In this document: positions 1 to 9,142 of the stretch, in pieces
Layout of the letters: each line of letters opens with the position of its first letter
Numbering within the stretch: position 1 is the stretch's first letter
DNA from: Prauserella muralis
GTDB lineage: Bacteria > Actinomycetota > Actinomycetes > Mycobacteriales > Pseudonocardiaceae
Direction of reading: 5' to 3'
NCBI RefSeq assembly: GCF_003202285.1
Contig: NZ_MASW01000002.1
Coordinates: 496,001-560,000, forward strand
DNA: 64,000 bases
The notes under the pieces: model-generated
What the model was told of the DNA's origin: nothing
Database searches by the model: none
The model's input: the letters and a program-made list of their open reading frames with translations, nothing else
Program-made: the position numbers and the translations under genes

Positions 1-1
1 A

Positions 2-1276
2 GCCGACGCCCTGCTCGCCCTCGACGCCGAGCACGTGTGGCACCCGTACGGCCCGATGCCGGGCACCGTGCCGCCGCTGCTGGTCACCGAGGCGGAGGGG
101 GTGCGGTTACGGCTGGCCGACGGCAGGGAGCTGGTGGACGGCATGTCGTCGTGGTGGTCGGCGATCCACGGCTACCGGCACCCGGTGCTCGACGAGGCGC
201 TGACCGCGCAGGCGGGCCGCATGAGCCACGTGATGTTCGGCGGGCTCACCCATGAGCCGGCGATCCGGCTGGCCACGACGCTGGTCGAGCTGGTCCCGGA
301 CGGGCTGCGGCATGTCTTCCTCTGCGACTCCGGGTCGGTGTCGGTCGAGGTCGCCGTCAAGATGTGCCTGCAGTACTGGCGGTCGCGGGGCCGCGCGGGC
401 AAGCGCAGGCTGCTCACGTGGCGCGGTGGCTACCACGGCGACACCTTCCACCCGATGAGCGCGTGCGATCCCGACGGCGGCATGCACGCCCTGTGGCGGG
501 GCGTGCTGCCGGAGCAGGTGTTCGTGCCCGCGCCACCACCGGGCTTCGATCGCGCTCCCGAAAAGTCCTATGTAGACATGCTGGAACGGGAGGTCGCGCG
601 GCACGCAGGCGAGCTCGCGGCCGTCATCGTCGAGCCGGTGGTGCAGGGTGCGGGTGGCATGCGCTTCCACAGCCCCGGCTACCTGCGCGTGCTGCGCGAG
701 ATCACCGCCGCGCACGACGTGCTGCTCGTCTTCGATGAGATCGCCACGGGATTCGGCCGGACCGGGGCGATGTTCGCCGCCGGCCATGCCGGGGTGACAC
801 CGGACGTGCTGTGCGTCGGCAAGGCGCTCACCGGCGGCTACCTGACGATGGCCGCGGCCCTGTGCACGCCCGAGGTGGCGCGGGGCATCTCGGCGGGTGA
901 GGTGCCGGTGCTCGCCCACGGTCCGACGTTCATGGGAAACCCGCTGGCCTCGGCGGTCGCCGGCGCCTCGCTCGGGTTGCTGCGCACGGGAGACTGGCAG
1001 GCCGACGTCGCGCGGATCGAACGGCTGTTGCGCGAGGGCCTGGCGCCCGCGGCCGACCTGCCCGGTGTGGTCGACGTCCGGGTGCTCGGCGCCGTCGGCG
1101 TGGTGCAGCTCGACCACCCCGCCGACGTCGCGGCGGCGACGCGCGCCGTCACCGGGCGCGGGGTGTGGCTGCGCCCCTTCCGCGACCTCGTGTACGCGAT
1201 GCCGCCGTACGTCACCGAGGACGAGGACGTCTCGCTCATCGCCGGTGCGATGGTCGAGGCGGCGCGAACGGCGTAG
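2..1276 (+). CDS. bioA: Adenosylmethionine-8-amino-7-oxononanoate aminotransferase (5' end outside window)
   Basis: PLP-dependent class III aminotransferase that turns KAPA into DAPA with S-adenosylmethionine as amino donor, in biotin synthesis. The frame is open to the left edge and reads [14 protein letters not shown], the usual BioA N-terminus, so the GTG at 35 is an internal codon and the true start lies upstream. The motif [11 protein letters not shown] and the PLP lysine in [14 protein letters not shown] are present, and the C-terminus looks complete. A small hairpin follows the stop. bioD and bioB lie downstream, but bioF (KAPA synthase) is not in the window. Substrate is assigned from family similarity and the bio neighbours. 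Confidence 0.93.
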   Translation, partial: ADALLALDAEHVWHPYGPMPGTVPPLLVTEAEGVRLRLADGRELVDGMSSWWSAIHGYRHPVLDEALTAQAGRMSHVMFGGLTHEPAIRLATTLVELVPDGLRHVFLCDSGSVSVEVAVKMCLQYWRSRGRAGKRRLLTWRGGYHGDTFHPMSACDPDGGMHALWRGVLPEQVFVPAPPPGFDRAPEKSYVDMLEREVARHAGELAAVIVEPVVQGAGGMRFHSPGYLRVLREITAAHDVLLVFDEIATGFGRTGAMFAAGHAGVTPDVLCVGKALTGGYLTMAAALCTPEVARGISAGEVPVLAHGPTFMGNPLASAVAGASLGLLRTGDWQADVARIERLLREGLAPAADLPGVVDVRVLGAVGVVQLDHPADVAAATRAVTGRGVWLRPFRDLVYAMPPYVTEDEDVSLIAGAMVEAARTA

Positions 1277-1282
1277 TCGTAC

Positions 1283-1300
1283 CAAGATCACCCGATCTTG
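1283..1300 (+). terminator. Hairpin after bioA
   Basis: A perfect 7-bp stem (CAAGATC/GATCTTG) around a 4-base loop begins seven bases after the bioA stop. There is no T-run, as is common for actinobacterial terminators. Termination is inferred from position and shape only. Confidence 0.4.
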
Positions 1301-1578
1301 TCCGGACCACGGTCATGCGGCGGGTGCCGATCACGCATCGCGACGGAACTTCCCGGTGTCGTCATTGATCGAGTGAGACCTGGCCCACTTGCCGTGGTCG
1401 TCGCTCACCTTCGGATGTCCGCTTGGTAATGACATCGCGCTGCGCCGAACATGAGAGTTTCTTTCCATAGCGGACATTTCACGTTCTTTCCGGTTACCTG
1501 GAGCCGTGCCGGCAGAGTGGCCCGCGCCGACGATCCACTTTCGAGCCATCTTCGACACAGCCACTGGGAGGACTACCG
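1301..1578 (+). promoter_or_regulatory. Long leader region before the SulP-carbonic anhydrase gene
   Basis: The roughly 300-base gap between bioA and the next gene is less GC-rich than its surroundings and holds no convincing gene. It contains a 9-bp inverted repeat (ATGTCCGCT at 1415-1423, AGCGGACAT at 1469-1477) separated by 45 bases that could pair in RNA or form a protein-binding region. No confident -35/-10 pair was found. The gap presumably carries the promoter and an untranslated leader for the SulP gene. Confidence 0.3.
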
Positions 1579-3846
1579 ATGTCACGGCAGGTCGGTCACG
1601 AGAGGAGTGCGGAACCCCACCCCCGGCAGGTCGTTCTGGGCAGAGTTCTGCGCCACGACGTGCCGGCCTCCCTGGTGGTGTTCCTCGTCGCCGTGCCGCT
1701 GTCCCTGGGAATCGCGCTGGCTTCGGGGGCGCCGATCGTCGCCGGGCTGATCGCCGCCATCGTGGGCGGCGTCGTCGCCGGTGCCGTCGGTGGCGCGCCG
1801 TTGCAGGTGAGCGGTCCCGCGGCCGGGCTCACGGTCGTCATGGCCGAGACCATCAACCAGTTCGGCTGGGCGGTCACGTGTGCCATCACCGTGGCGGCGG
1901 GCGCTCTGCAGGTCCTTTTCGGACTGAGCAGGGTCGCCCGTGCCGCACTGGCGATCTCGCCCGCGATCGTGCACGGGATGCTCGCGGGCATCGGCGTCAC
2001 GATCGTTCTGGGCCAGCTCCACATCGTGCTCGGCGGGTCGGCGCAGAGCTCGGCGATCGACAACATCCTCGAACTGCCGGGCCAGATCGTCGGCCACCAC
2101 GACCAGGCCGCGATGCTCGGGATTCTGACCATCGCGATCCTGCTCGTGTGGGGCAGGCTGCCGGGGGCGGTGCGCAAGGTGCCCGGCCCGCTCGCGGCCA
2201 TCGCGGCCGTGACGGCCCTCGCCGTGCTCACGAACTCGTCGGCGGAGCGCGTCGACCTGCCGGGTGACGTGCTGGCCGTCGACCTCATGCCGCGGTTGCC
2301 CGAGGGTGGCTGGTTCGAGTTCGCACTGGCCGTGCTCACCATCGCGCTGATCGCGAGCGTCGAGACCCTGCTCTCGGCCGTCGCCGTGGACAAGATGCAC
2401 ACCGGGCCTCGCGCCAACCTCAACCGCGAGCTGCTCGGCCAGGGCATGGCCAACATGACCTCGGGCGCGATCGGTGGCCTTCCGGTCACGGGCGTGATCG
2501 TGCGCAGCTCCACCAACGTCGCCTCGGGCGCGCGCACGCGGGCCTCGGCGGTCCTGCACGGCGTGTGGGTGCTGCTGTTCACGGTGCTGCTGGCCGGGCT
2601 CATCGAGAGCATCCCGCTCGCCGCGCTCGCCGGGCTGCTGGTGCACGTCGGCGCCAAGCTGGTGAAACTCACCCACATCCGGGAGGTGCTCAAGCACGGC
2701 GACCTGCCGCTCTACGTCGTGACACTGCTGGGCGTCGTGTTCATCGACCTGCTCTCGGGCGTGCTGATCGGGATCGCGTTCTCGCTGGTGCTGATGCTGC
2801 GCCGCACGATGTGGTCGGGAATCCATGCCGAGGGTGAGGGCGACTCGTGGCGGATCGTCGTCGAGGGCGCGCTGACGTTCCTCTCGGTGCCTCGTCTGTC
2901 CACTGTGCTCAACTCGTTGCCTGCCCGGAGCACGGTGACGCTGGAGCTCGTCGTGGACTACCTGGACCACGCCGCGTTCGACTGCCTGCACACGTGGCAG
3001 GAGGCGCACGAGCGGGCGGGTGGCACCGTCGTGGTGGACGAGATCGGCCACCCGTGGTTCGAGCGCGGCAAGTCCGACTCGCCGATCGTGCGCAAGGACG
3101 CCGCGGGCACGGCGCTGCCGCGCTGGCTCGCGCCGTGGTCGGAGTGGATGGCCAAGGACGCCGGAGTCTCCGTTCCCGACCAGCGCACCGCCCCGTTGCG
3201 CAGGGGCACCTCGGAGTTCCAGAACCGCACCGCCCCGCTGGTGCAGGAGACCCTGAGCAGGCTGGCCGACGGGCAGCAGCCGCACACGCTGTTCATCACC
3301 TGCGGTGACGCCAGGATCGTGCCCAACCTGATCACGACCAGCGGGCCGGGTGACCTGTTCGCCGTGCGCAACGTGGGCAACTTCGTCCCGGTGCCGGAGG
3401 GGGACACGGCGGCAGGCGACACGTCGGTGGGCGCGTCGATCGAGTACGCGGTGAGTGTGCTGCGGGTGCGCGAGATCGTCGTCTGCGGGCACTCGTCGTG
3501 CGGTGCGATGAAGGCGGTGCTGGGTGAGGCCCCCGCCGGGCTGCCGTCGCTGGCGCGCTGGCTGCGTCACGCCCAGCCGAGTGTCGGCAGGCACGCCGGC
3601 GAGCCCGCGGTGACACTCGGCGGCGAGGCCCCGGACGCCGAAGGCGACCGGCTGGCGCTGCACAACGTGCTGCAACAGCTGGAGCACCTGCGCCGCTACC
3701 CGATGGTCGCGGCGGCCGAGCGGCGTGGCGAACTGCACCTCACCGGCATGTACTTCGACGTGGGCGGGGCTCAGGTGTACCTGTTCGACGGCGAGTCCGG
3801 AGACTTCCGGCCCGCCGGTGCCGAGCCCGGTGTGCGGGCCGGGTGA
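1579..3846 (+). CDS. SulP-family anion transporter fused to beta-carbonic anhydrase
   Basis: A 755-residue membrane protein, probably a bicarbonate (or sulfate) transporter with its own carbonic anhydrase. Residues about 20-400 form the multi-pass SulP core; a STAS-like linker follows; residues about 545-745 form a beta-carbonic anhydrase. The zinc and active-site residues are visible: C575, D577 and R579 in TCGDARI, H638 and C641 in GHSSCG. The ATG is preceded by GGGAGGA. Fusions of this type are known in mycobacteria. It sits between bioA and bioD, and BioD consumes CO2, so a supply role is plausible. Bicarbonate as substrate is inferred from the fused domain. Confidence 0.9.
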   Translation: MSRQVGHERSAEPHPRQVVLGRVLRHDVPASLVVFLVAVPLSLGIALASGAPIVAGLIAAIVGGVVAGAVGGAPLQVSGPAAGLTVVMAETINQFGWAVTCAITVAAGALQVLFGLSRVARAALAISPAIVHGMLAGIGVTIVLGQLHIVLGGSAQSSAIDNILELPGQIVGHHDQAAMLGILTIAILLVWGRLPGAVRKVPGPLAAIAAVTALAVLTNSSAERVDLPGDVLAVDLMPRLPEGGWFEFALAVLTIALIASVETLLSAVAVDKMHTGPRANLNRELLGQGMANMTSGAIGGLPVTGVIVRSSTNVASGARTRASAVLHGVWVLLFTVLLAGLIESIPLAALAGLLVHVGAKLVKLTHIREVLKHGDLPLYVVTLLGVVFIDLLSGVLIGIAFSLVLMLRRTMWSGIHAEGEGDSWRIVVEGALTFLSVPRLSTVLNSLPARSTVTLELVVDYLDHAAFDCLHTWQEAHERAGGTVVVDEIGHPWFERGKSDSPIVRKDAAGTALPRWLAPWSEWMAKDAGVSVPDQRTAPLRRGTSEFQNRTAPLVQETLSRLADGQQPHTLFITCGDARIVPNLITTSGPGDLFAVRNVGNFVPVPEGDTAAGDTSVGASIEYAVSVLRVREIVVCGHSSCGAMKAVLGEAPAGLPSLARWLRHAQPSVGRHAGEPAVTLGGEAPDAEGDRLALHNVLQQLEHLRRYPMVAAAERRGELHLTGMYFDVGGAQVYLFDGESGDFRPAGAEPGVRAG

Positions 3847-3881
3847 GGCGCCGGTAGCGGTCCGGTATTAGTGTCGCGGGC

Positions 3882-4604
3882 GTGACCGTGCTGGTGATCT
3901 CTGGAACGGGGACCGGCGTCGGCAAGACCGTGGTGACGGCGGCCATCGCCGCACTGGCCACCGGCGACGGCAACGGCGTCGCCGTGCTCAAGCCCGCGCA
4001 GACCGGTGTCGGGCCCGGCGAGCCGGGTGACCTGGCCGAGGTGCGCAGGCTCGCGGGCGACGTCGAGACCCGGGAGCTGGCCCGCTACCCGGATCCGCTG
4101 TCGCCCGAGGCGGCGGCCCGGCGCAGCGAGCGCGTTCCCGTCACACCCGCCGAGGCGGCGCGGGCCGCCGCGGAGCTGCACGAGAAACACGACCTCGTGC
4201 TCGTGGAGGGCGCGGGCGGGCTGCTGGTGCCGTTCGACTCCGAGGGCGGCACGCTGGCCGACGTCGCGTGGGCGCTGGCCGCGCCGGTGCTGATCGTCGC
4301 GGAGGCGGGGCTCGGCACGCTCAACGCGACGGCGCTGACCGCGGAGGTCGCCACCCGGCGCGGGCTCAACGTCATGGGCGTGGTCATCGGGTCGTGGCCC
4401 GCCGAGCCGGACCTCGCCGCCCGCAGCAACCTCGCCGACCTTCCCGTCGTGGCGGGCGCCCCGCTGCTCGGCGCGCTTCCCGAGGGGCTCGGCCGCGCGA
4501 GCAGGGACGAGTTCGCCGAGGAGGCCCGGCGCGGGCTGTCGCCGTGGTTCGGCGGCCAGTTCGACCCGGACTGTTTCGCGGGCAACGCCTCGGCGCAGGC
4601 GTGA
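3882..4604 (+). CDS. bioD: ATP-dependent dethiobiotin synthetase
   Basis: Closes the ureido ring of dethiobiotin from DAPA, CO2 and ATP. The 240-residue protein opens with MTVLVISGTGTGVGKTVV, the P-loop of the family, and carries KPAQTG and VEGAGGLLVPF, the BioD substrate and nucleotide motifs. It begins with GTG 35 bases after the SulP-carbonic anhydrase gene and is probably co-transcribed with it. bioB follows after 77 bases. Length and motifs are normal. Confidence 0.95.
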   Translation: MTVLVISGTGTGVGKTVVTAAIAALATGDGNGVAVLKPAQTGVGPGEPGDLAEVRRLAGDVETRELARYPDPLSPEAAARRSERVPVTPAEAARAAAELHEKHDLVLVEGAGGLLVPFDSEGGTLADVAWALAAPVLIVAEAGLGTLNATALTAEVATRRGLNVMGVVIGSWPAEPDLAARSNLADLPVVAGAPLLGALPEGLGRASRDEFAEEARRGLSPWFGGQFDPDCFAGNASAQA

Positions 4605-4681
4605 CACACCTCGCACTCGCGGCGCCGCGCGATCCGTGACACTCGCCGAAGACCTGACGCTTCCCTGGGAAGGAGCCGCCC

Positions 4682-5698
4682 GTGACGGCAGCGACCACCG
4701 GCGCCGCGATCCTCGCGACCGCACGTGAGCAGGTGCTCGAACGCGGAGTGGGCCTTTCCCGCGAGCAGGTCCTGAGCGTGCTGAGGCTGGGCGACGCGCA
4801 CCTGAGCGACCTGCTGGCGCTCGCCCACGAGGTCCGGATGCGCTGGTGCGGGCCCGAGGTGGAGGTCGAAGGCATCGTCAGCGTCAAGACCGGCGGCTGC
4901 CCCGAGGACTGCCACTTCTGCTCGCAGTCCGGCCGGTTCCCCACGCCCGTGCGCTCGGCGTGGCTCGACATCCCCGGCCTGGTGAAGGCCGCCGCCGAAA
5001 CGGCGGCCACCGGGGCCACCGAGTTCTGCATCGTCGCCGCCGTGCGCGGGCCGGACGCGCGGCTGCTGGCGCAGGTGCGCGACGGCATCGCCGCGATCCG
5101 CGAGTCGGGCAACGACATCCAGATCGCGTGCTCGCTGGGCATGCTGACCCAGGCCCAGGTGGACGAGCTCGTCGCGATGGGCGTGCACCGGTACAACCAC
5201 AACCTGGAGACGGCGCGCTCGCACTTCGCGAACGTGGTCACCACGCACACCTGGCAGGAGCGCTGGGAGACGCTGGGGATGGTCCGCGAGGCGGGCATGG
5301 AGGTGTGCTGTGGCGGGATCATCGGCATGGGCGAGTCCGACGAGCAGCGCGCCGAGTTCGCCGAGCAGCTCGCCGAGCTGGACCCGCACGAGGTGCCGAT
5401 GAACTTCCTCATCCCGCAGGCAGGCACCCCGTACGAGCACTACGAGGTGGTGGAGGGCAGGGACGCCCTGCGCGTGGTGGCGGCGTTCCGGCTGGCGATG
5501 CCGCGCACGATGCTGCGGTTCGCGGGCGGCCGGGAGCTGACCCTCGGCGACCTCGGCGCCGAGCAGGGCATGCTCGGCGGCATCAACGCGATCATCGTCG
5601 GCAACTACCTGACCAATCTCGGCCGCCCCGCCCAGCAGGACCTCGACATGCTGACCGAGCTGCGGATGCCGGTCAAGGCCCTGAGCGACACGCTGTGA
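4682..5698 (+). CDS. bioB: Biotin synthase (radical SAM)
   Basis: Inserts sulfur into dethiobiotin. The 338-residue protein has the radical-SAM cluster cysteines C73, C77 and C80 in [10 protein letters not shown], followed by the BioB motifs [10 protein letters not shown] and [10 protein letters not shown]. The GTG start is preceded by AAGGAG at good distance; an ATG is not available nearby. Its stop overlaps the start of bsaP, so the two are translationally coupled. Mycobacterial-type BioB proteins need the BsaP partner for activity, which fits this pairing. Confidence 0.97.
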   Translation: MTAATTGAAILATAREQVLERGVGLSREQVLSVLRLGDAHLSDLLALAHEVRMRWCGPEVEVEGIVSVKTGGCPEDCHFCSQSGRFPTPVRSAWLDIPGLVKAAAETAATGATEFCIVAAVRGPDARLLAQVRDGIAAIRESGNDIQIACSLGMLTQAQVDELVAMGVHRYNHNLETARSHFANVVTTHTWQERWETLGMVREAGMEVCCGGIIGMGESDEQRAEFAEQLAELDPHEVPMNFLIPQAGTPYEHYEVVEGRDALRVVAAFRLAMPRTMLRFAGGRELTLGDLGAEQGMLGGINAIIVGNYLTNLGRPAQQDLDMLTELRMPVKALSDTL

Positions 5699-5904
5699 GC
5701 GGCCCGTACTGTCCCCGCTGCGGGCAGCCGCGGCACGGCGGCGACCACGCGGCGTGCCGGAGCCAGCAGGCGGCGCTGGAACCACCCCGCTACTGCGCCG
5801 AGTGCGCGCGGCGGATGGTGGTCCAGGTGACGCCGGGCGGCTGGAGCGCGCGGTGCAGCAGGCACGGCGAGTCCACCTCGGCGGGCCGGAGCCCCGCCCG
5901 TTAG
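5695..5904 (+). CDS. bsaP: Biotin synthase auxiliary protein BsaP
   Basis: A 69-residue cysteine-rich protein that overlaps the bioB stop by four bases (GTGA). Cysteines occur as CPRC (6 and 9), 21, CAEC (34 and 37) and 54, a metal or Fe-S binding pattern. Size, cysteine layout and position directly after bioB match the small mycobacterial protein (Rv1590 type) shown to be required by the actinobacterial type of biotin synthase. The assignment rests on these features and recalled synteny, not on an alignment. Confidence 0.8.
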   Translation: MSGPYCPRCGQPRHGGDHAACRSQQAALEPPRYCAECARRMVVQVTPGGWSARCSRHGESTSAGRSPAR

Positions 5905-5950
5905 TTAGGCTCGCCCGGACAGGCGGGAATGCCACAAAGGAGGGTCGTCG

Positions 5951-6526
5951 GTGCCGGAGCACGCTGACACCGCATGGTTCGCGCAGGCGTTCGCCGGCGT
6001 CCGGCGGGAGCGGCCCAGAGTGGTGGTGAAGGCCGACCTGCTGCCCGCCGTGAGCGTGCTCTCCATGATCGCGTTGCTCGGCATCCCGCTCGGCTGGATC
6101 TGGTCTCGGCTCGCGCCACCCCAGCGGATGCGGGTGATCGACGCCGAGCGCGACCCCGTGCCGCTGCAGCTGGAGAGCTGGCACCGCTTCGACGGCCTCG
6201 CGATCTACCTGCTGCTCGGCCTCGTCACCGGTGTGCTCGTCGGCGTCGCCGTGTGGTTTCTGCGTGAGCGGCGGGGCCCCGTCGTGCTGTTCGCCGCCGT
6301 GGCGGGCTCACTGCTGGCGGCCTGGCTCGGCATGCGCATGGGCATCGCCTTCGCCGAGGGGCTCTACACCGTCACCGAGGCGCCCGCCATCGGTGACGTC
6401 GTCGAGGCGGCGCCCGTGCTGGAGTCGGGGTGGGCCGTGGTGGCGCAGCCGTTCACCACCGCCGTCGCCTACGGCCTGCTGGCGACGTGGAACAGCCGCG
6501 ATGACCTCGGCAGGCGCCTGGCCTAA
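5951..6526 (+). CDS. DUF2567-type membrane protein
   Basis: A 191-residue protein with about four hydrophobic segments (near residues 30-50, 80-105, 112-135 and 155-175) and short charged ends. No catalytic motif is visible. A membrane protein of this kind follows bioB-bsaP in mycobacteria (Rv1591 position), so the family call is mainly by length, topology and synteny. The GTG start at 5951 has a purine-rich stretch (AGGAGGG) about ten bases upstream. The stop codon lies at the edge of the first 89-bp repeat. Function unknown. Confidence 0.72.
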   Translation: MPEHADTAWFAQAFAGVRRERPRVVVKADLLPAVSVLSMIALLGIPLGWIWSRLAPPQRMRVIDAERDPVPLQLESWHRFDGLAIYLLLGLVTGVLVGVAVWFLRERRGPVVLFAAVAGSLLAAWLGMRMGIAFAEGLYTVTEAPAIGDVVEAAPVLESGWAVVAQPFTTAVAYGLLATWNSRDDLGRRLA

Positions 6527-6614
6527 AGCTCCCCAATGCGGCATTGGTGGCGTTGAGCGCAACGAATGCCGCATTGGTGGCGTTGAGCGCTACGAATGCC
6601 ACATTGGGGAGCTT
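6526..6614. repeat. 89-bp palindromic intergenic repeat, copy 1
   Basis: Bounded by near-perfect 20-bp inverted ends (AAGCTCCCCAATGCGGCATT and its complement, one mismatch). Between them lie two tandem units, each reading GCATTGGTGGCGTTGAGCGC followed by AACG or TACG and AATGC, each able to fold. It begins within the TAA stop of the rightward membrane protein gene and ends ten bases before the stop of the leftward LON-domain gene, so it can act as a two-way terminator. It differs internally from copies 2 and 3 but has the same length and ends. Confidence 0.85.
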
Positions 6615-6623
6615 GCCGGGCGG

Positions 6624-7334
6624 CTAGTTGAGGCTCGGTTTGGAGAGCGCCTCGGTGTCGCTGAACGGGGCGGGCACGGCTCCCAGTTCCGACAGGAACC
6701 CGGCCTCCCTGTTCAGCAGGCGACAGACCGTCCGCAGCCTGCGCAGCGGCTGTCGTTCCTCCAGCAGCGCCTGCCGGTCACCCAGCGGCAGCAGGCAGTC
6801 GGCCGCCAGCAGGTAGGCCAGGTCGGTGACGTCGGTGTCGGTGGACGGCGTCTCCCAGCCGTCGCGTTCCCACGCCGACGCGCAGTACCGGTGGTGCGCC
6901 GCCCTCGCCAGGTCGCCGAGCCGGTCGGCCACCTCCGCGCTGCCCGGCGACAGCGGCACGTCGTCCACCCACTCGACGGTGCCCATGAGGTAGGGCGCCG
7001 AGCGCGTGTCCATGTCGAGCAGGTTGAACCGCCGGTGCCCGGTGGTGACGATGTCGAAGCGCCCGTCGGGCAGCCGCGTCGCCTGGCGCAGCCGGGCCGC
7101 GCAGCCGATCCCGTACACGTGGTCGAGCGTCTCGACCTCGCGCACCATCGTCGTCTTGATCGCGACGACCCCGAACAGCCGGTCGGGCAGGTTCTCGGTG
7201 ACGAGGTCGACGGTCAGCTGCCGGTACCGCGGCTCGAAGATGTGCAGCGGCAGGTTGGCGCCGGGCAGGAGCACGGTCTGCAGCGGAAACAGGGGCAGGG
7301 TCGCCCGCGCGCTGTCCGGTCTCGTCTCGGCCAC
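6624..7334 (-). CDS. LON substrate-binding domain protein
   Basis: A 236-residue cytosolic protein made only of the N-terminal substrate-recognition domain of Lon protease; no AAA+ or protease domain is present. The signature LPLFPLQTVLLPGANLPLHIFEPRYRQL opens the protein and YGIGCAARL follows. Stand-alone members of this type are common in actinobacteria and of unknown role. It starts with GTG four bases after the nrtR stop, with GAGGG as ribosome site, so it is likely the second gene of an autoregulated nrtR operon. Confidence 0.87.
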   Translation of the reverse strand: MAETRPDSARATLPLFPLQTVLLPGANLPLHIFEPRYRQLTVDLVTENLPDRLFGVVAIKTTMVREVETLDHVYGIGCAARLRQATRLPDGRFDIVTTGHRRFNLLDMDTRSAPYLMGTVEWVDDVPLSPGSAEVADRLGDLARAAHHRYCASAWERDGWETPSTDTDVTDLAYLLAADCLLPLGDRQALLEERQPLRRLRTVCRLLNREAGFLSELGAVPAPFSDTEALSKPSLN

Positions 7335-7338
7335 GCCC

Positions 7339-8085
7339 TCACGTTACGGTGTCCGGCGCCGATACGCGCGTTCGCGAGCGCCGCCCCTGCTTCGGCGCCG
7401 GGGGCTTGAAAACGGCGAACGGGTCGGTGACCTGCATGTCGTCGTGCGCGAACGAGTACAGCGCTGCGGGGCGGCCACCGGTGCGCCCGGACGGCGCGGT
7501 GTTGCCCGTGGGCACCAGCAGGCCGCGCCGGGACAGCACCCGTTGCAGGTTGGTCGCCGAGACCCGGTAGCCCAGCGCCGCCGAGTACAGCTCGCGCAGG
7601 GCGGAGATCGTGAACTCCTTCGGAGCGAGGGCGAAGCCGAGGTTGGTGTAGCTGAGCTTCGCGCGCAGCCGGTCGCGGGCCCGCTGCACGATCGCCTCGT
7701 GGTCGAAGGCGGTGCGCGGCAGGGCGTCCACCGGGTGCCACGCCGTGTCCTCGGGCACGGCCGGATCGACGCCGGACGGGACGAGCCCGAGAAACGCGGT
7801 GGCCACCACGCGCGGCCCCGGCACGCGGTAGGGATCGCTGAACACCGCCAGCTGCTCGACGTGCGTGAGCTGCTTGACGTCGACCTTCTCGGCCAGCTGC
7901 CGCCGGATGGACTGCTCGACGTCCTCGTCGGGGCGCAGCCTGCCACCGGGCAGCGACCAGCGGCCGAGATGTGGATCGAGCGCCCGGCGCCACAGCAGCA
8001 CCTGGAGTGTGGCGGAGCGCACCTGCAGGACGGCGGCCAGCACCTCGTGTGCCAGGGGGCTGTTGCTGTTAATATGAGAGCGCAC
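7339..8085 (-). CDS. nrtR: Nudix-type NAD-biosynthesis repressor NrtR
   Basis: A 248-residue regulator: a Nudix domain (about 10-150) followed by a winged-helix DNA-binding part (about 155-235). The Nudix box [20 protein letters not shown] keeps the glycine and first glutamate but has RQ for RE and EK for EE, so it has probably lost hydrolysis and serves as a ligand sensor, as known for NrtR proteins that bind ADP-ribose-type ligands. It is divergent from nadABC over a shared palindrome. The GTG at 8085 lies 10-15 bases after a TATAAT on this strand, so the mRNA has a very short leader or none. Confidence 0.82.
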   Translation of the reverse strand: MRSHINSNSPLAHEVLAAVLQVRSATLQVLLWRRALDPHLGRWSLPGGRLRPDEDVEQSIRRQLAEKVDVKQLTHVEQLAVFSDPYRVPGPRVVATAFLGLVPSGVDPAVPEDTAWHPVDALPRTAFDHEAIVQRARDRLRAKLSYTNLGFALAPKEFTISALRELYSAALGYRVSATNLQRVLSRRGLLVPTGNTAPSGRTGGRPAALYSFAHDDMQVTDPFAVFKPPAPKQGRRSRTRVSAPDTVT

Positions 8086-8110
8086 GGTTTTCGATTATAA
8101 GGCGAAAACC
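8086..8110. promoter_or_regulatory. Candidate NrtR operator and overlapping -10 elements
   Basis: An inverted repeat GGTTTTCG (8086-8093) / CGAAAACC (8103-8110) with a 9-base AT-rich centre lies between nrtR and nadA. The centre reads TATAAT on the minus strand (8100-8095) and TATAAG on the plus strand (8096-8101), so bound repressor would cover -10 elements facing both ways. Binding by NrtR is inferred from position. Confidence 0.6.
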
Positions 8111-8134
8111 CGCCGAAGGACACGGAGGCTCACC

Positions 8135-9142
8135 ATGACTCTGCAGGCGGAGGCACTCGTTCCCTTCGGGGGTGTCGAGCCGGACGCGGCCTGGGCCGAC
8201 GAGGTGCGCCGGCTCGCCAGGCAGCGCGACGCCGTGCTGCTCGCGCACAACTACCAGCTGCCGGAGATCCAGGAGATCGCCGACCACACCGGCGACTCGC
8301 TCGCGCTCAGCCGGATCGCGGCCGGCAGCGACGCGGCGACGATCGTGTTCTGCGGCGTGCACTTCATGGCGGAGACCGCGAAGATCCTCTCCCCGGACAA
8401 GACGGTGCTCATCCCGGACGCGCGCGCGGGGTGCTCGCTCGCCGACTCGATCACCGCCGAGCAGCTGCGTGCCTGGAAGGCCGAGCACCCCGGCGCCGTC
8501 GTGGTCTCCTACGTCAACACGACCGCCGAGGTCAAGGCCGAGACCGACATCTGCTGCACCTCGTCCAACGCCGTGGACGTCGTGGCCTCCATCCCGGAGG
8601 ACCGCGAGGTGCTGTTCTGCCCCGACCAGTTCCTCGGCGCGCACGTCAAGCGCATCACGGGCAGGCGGAACCTGCACATCTGGGCGGGGGAGTGCCACGT
8701 GCACGCCGGTATCAACGGCCCCGAGCTGGCCGAGCGGGCGGCCGCCTCGCCGGACGCCGACCTGTTCATCCACCCCGAGTGCGGCTGCGCCACCTCGGCG
8801 CTCTACCTCGCCGGCGAGGGCGCGGTCGAGCCGGAGCGGGTGAAGATCCTCTCCACCGGCGACATGCTGCACGCCGCGCGCGAGACGAAGGCGACGTCGG
8901 TGCTGGTCGCCACCGAGGTCGGCATGCTGCACCAGCTGCGCAAGGCCGCCCCCGAGATCGACTTCCGGGCCGTGAACGACAGGGCGTCCTGCCGGTACAT
9001 GAAGATGATCACGCCCGCCGCCATGCTGCGCTCGCTGCGTGAGGGCGCCGACGAGGTCCACGTCGACGCCGGGACGGCCGAGCGGGCCAGGGCCTCGGTG
9101 CGCCGGATGATCGAGATCGGCCAGCCCGGCGGCGGCGAATGA
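8135..9142 (+). CDS. nadA: Quinolinate synthase A
   Basis: Condenses iminoaspartate with dihydroxyacetone phosphate to quinolinate, an oxygen-sensitive Fe4S4 enzyme. The 335-residue protein shows the NadA motifs [35 protein letters not shown], the cysteine segment [10 protein letters not shown] and HPECGC near the C-terminal half. The ATG is preceded by GGAGG. It overlaps nadB by four bases (ATGA) and opens the NrtR-controlled de novo NAD operon. Confidence 0.96.
   Translation: MTLQAEALVPFGGVEPDAAWADEVRRLARQRDAVLLAHNYQLPEIQEIADHTGDSLALSRIAAGSDAATIVFCGVHFMAETAKILSPDKTVLIPDARAGCSLADSITAEQLRAWKAEHPGAVVVSYVNTTAEVKAETDICCTSSNAVDVVASIPEDREVLFCPDQFLGAHVKRITGRRNLHIWAGECHVHAGINGPELAERAAASPDADLFIHPECGCATSALYLAGEGAVEPERVKILSTGDMLHAARETKATSVLVATEVGMLHQLRKAAPEIDFRAVNDRASCRYMKMITPAAMLRSLREGADEVHVDAGTAERARASVRRMIEIGQPGGGE

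Noticed and set aside
1331-1585. 84-codon open frame on the minus strand in the gap before the SulP gene
   Set aside because: No ribosome site, no recognisable sequence, overlaps the SulP start; treated as chance.
1582-3738. Long open frame antisense to the SulP-carbonic anhydrase gene
   Set aside because: Protein is arginine/histidine-rich without domain motifs and mirrors a clear gene; a product of codon bias in high-GC DNA.
4085-6184. 699-codon antisense frame across bioD, bioB and the DUF2567 gene
   Set aside because: Spans several real genes on the other strand and has low-complexity composition.
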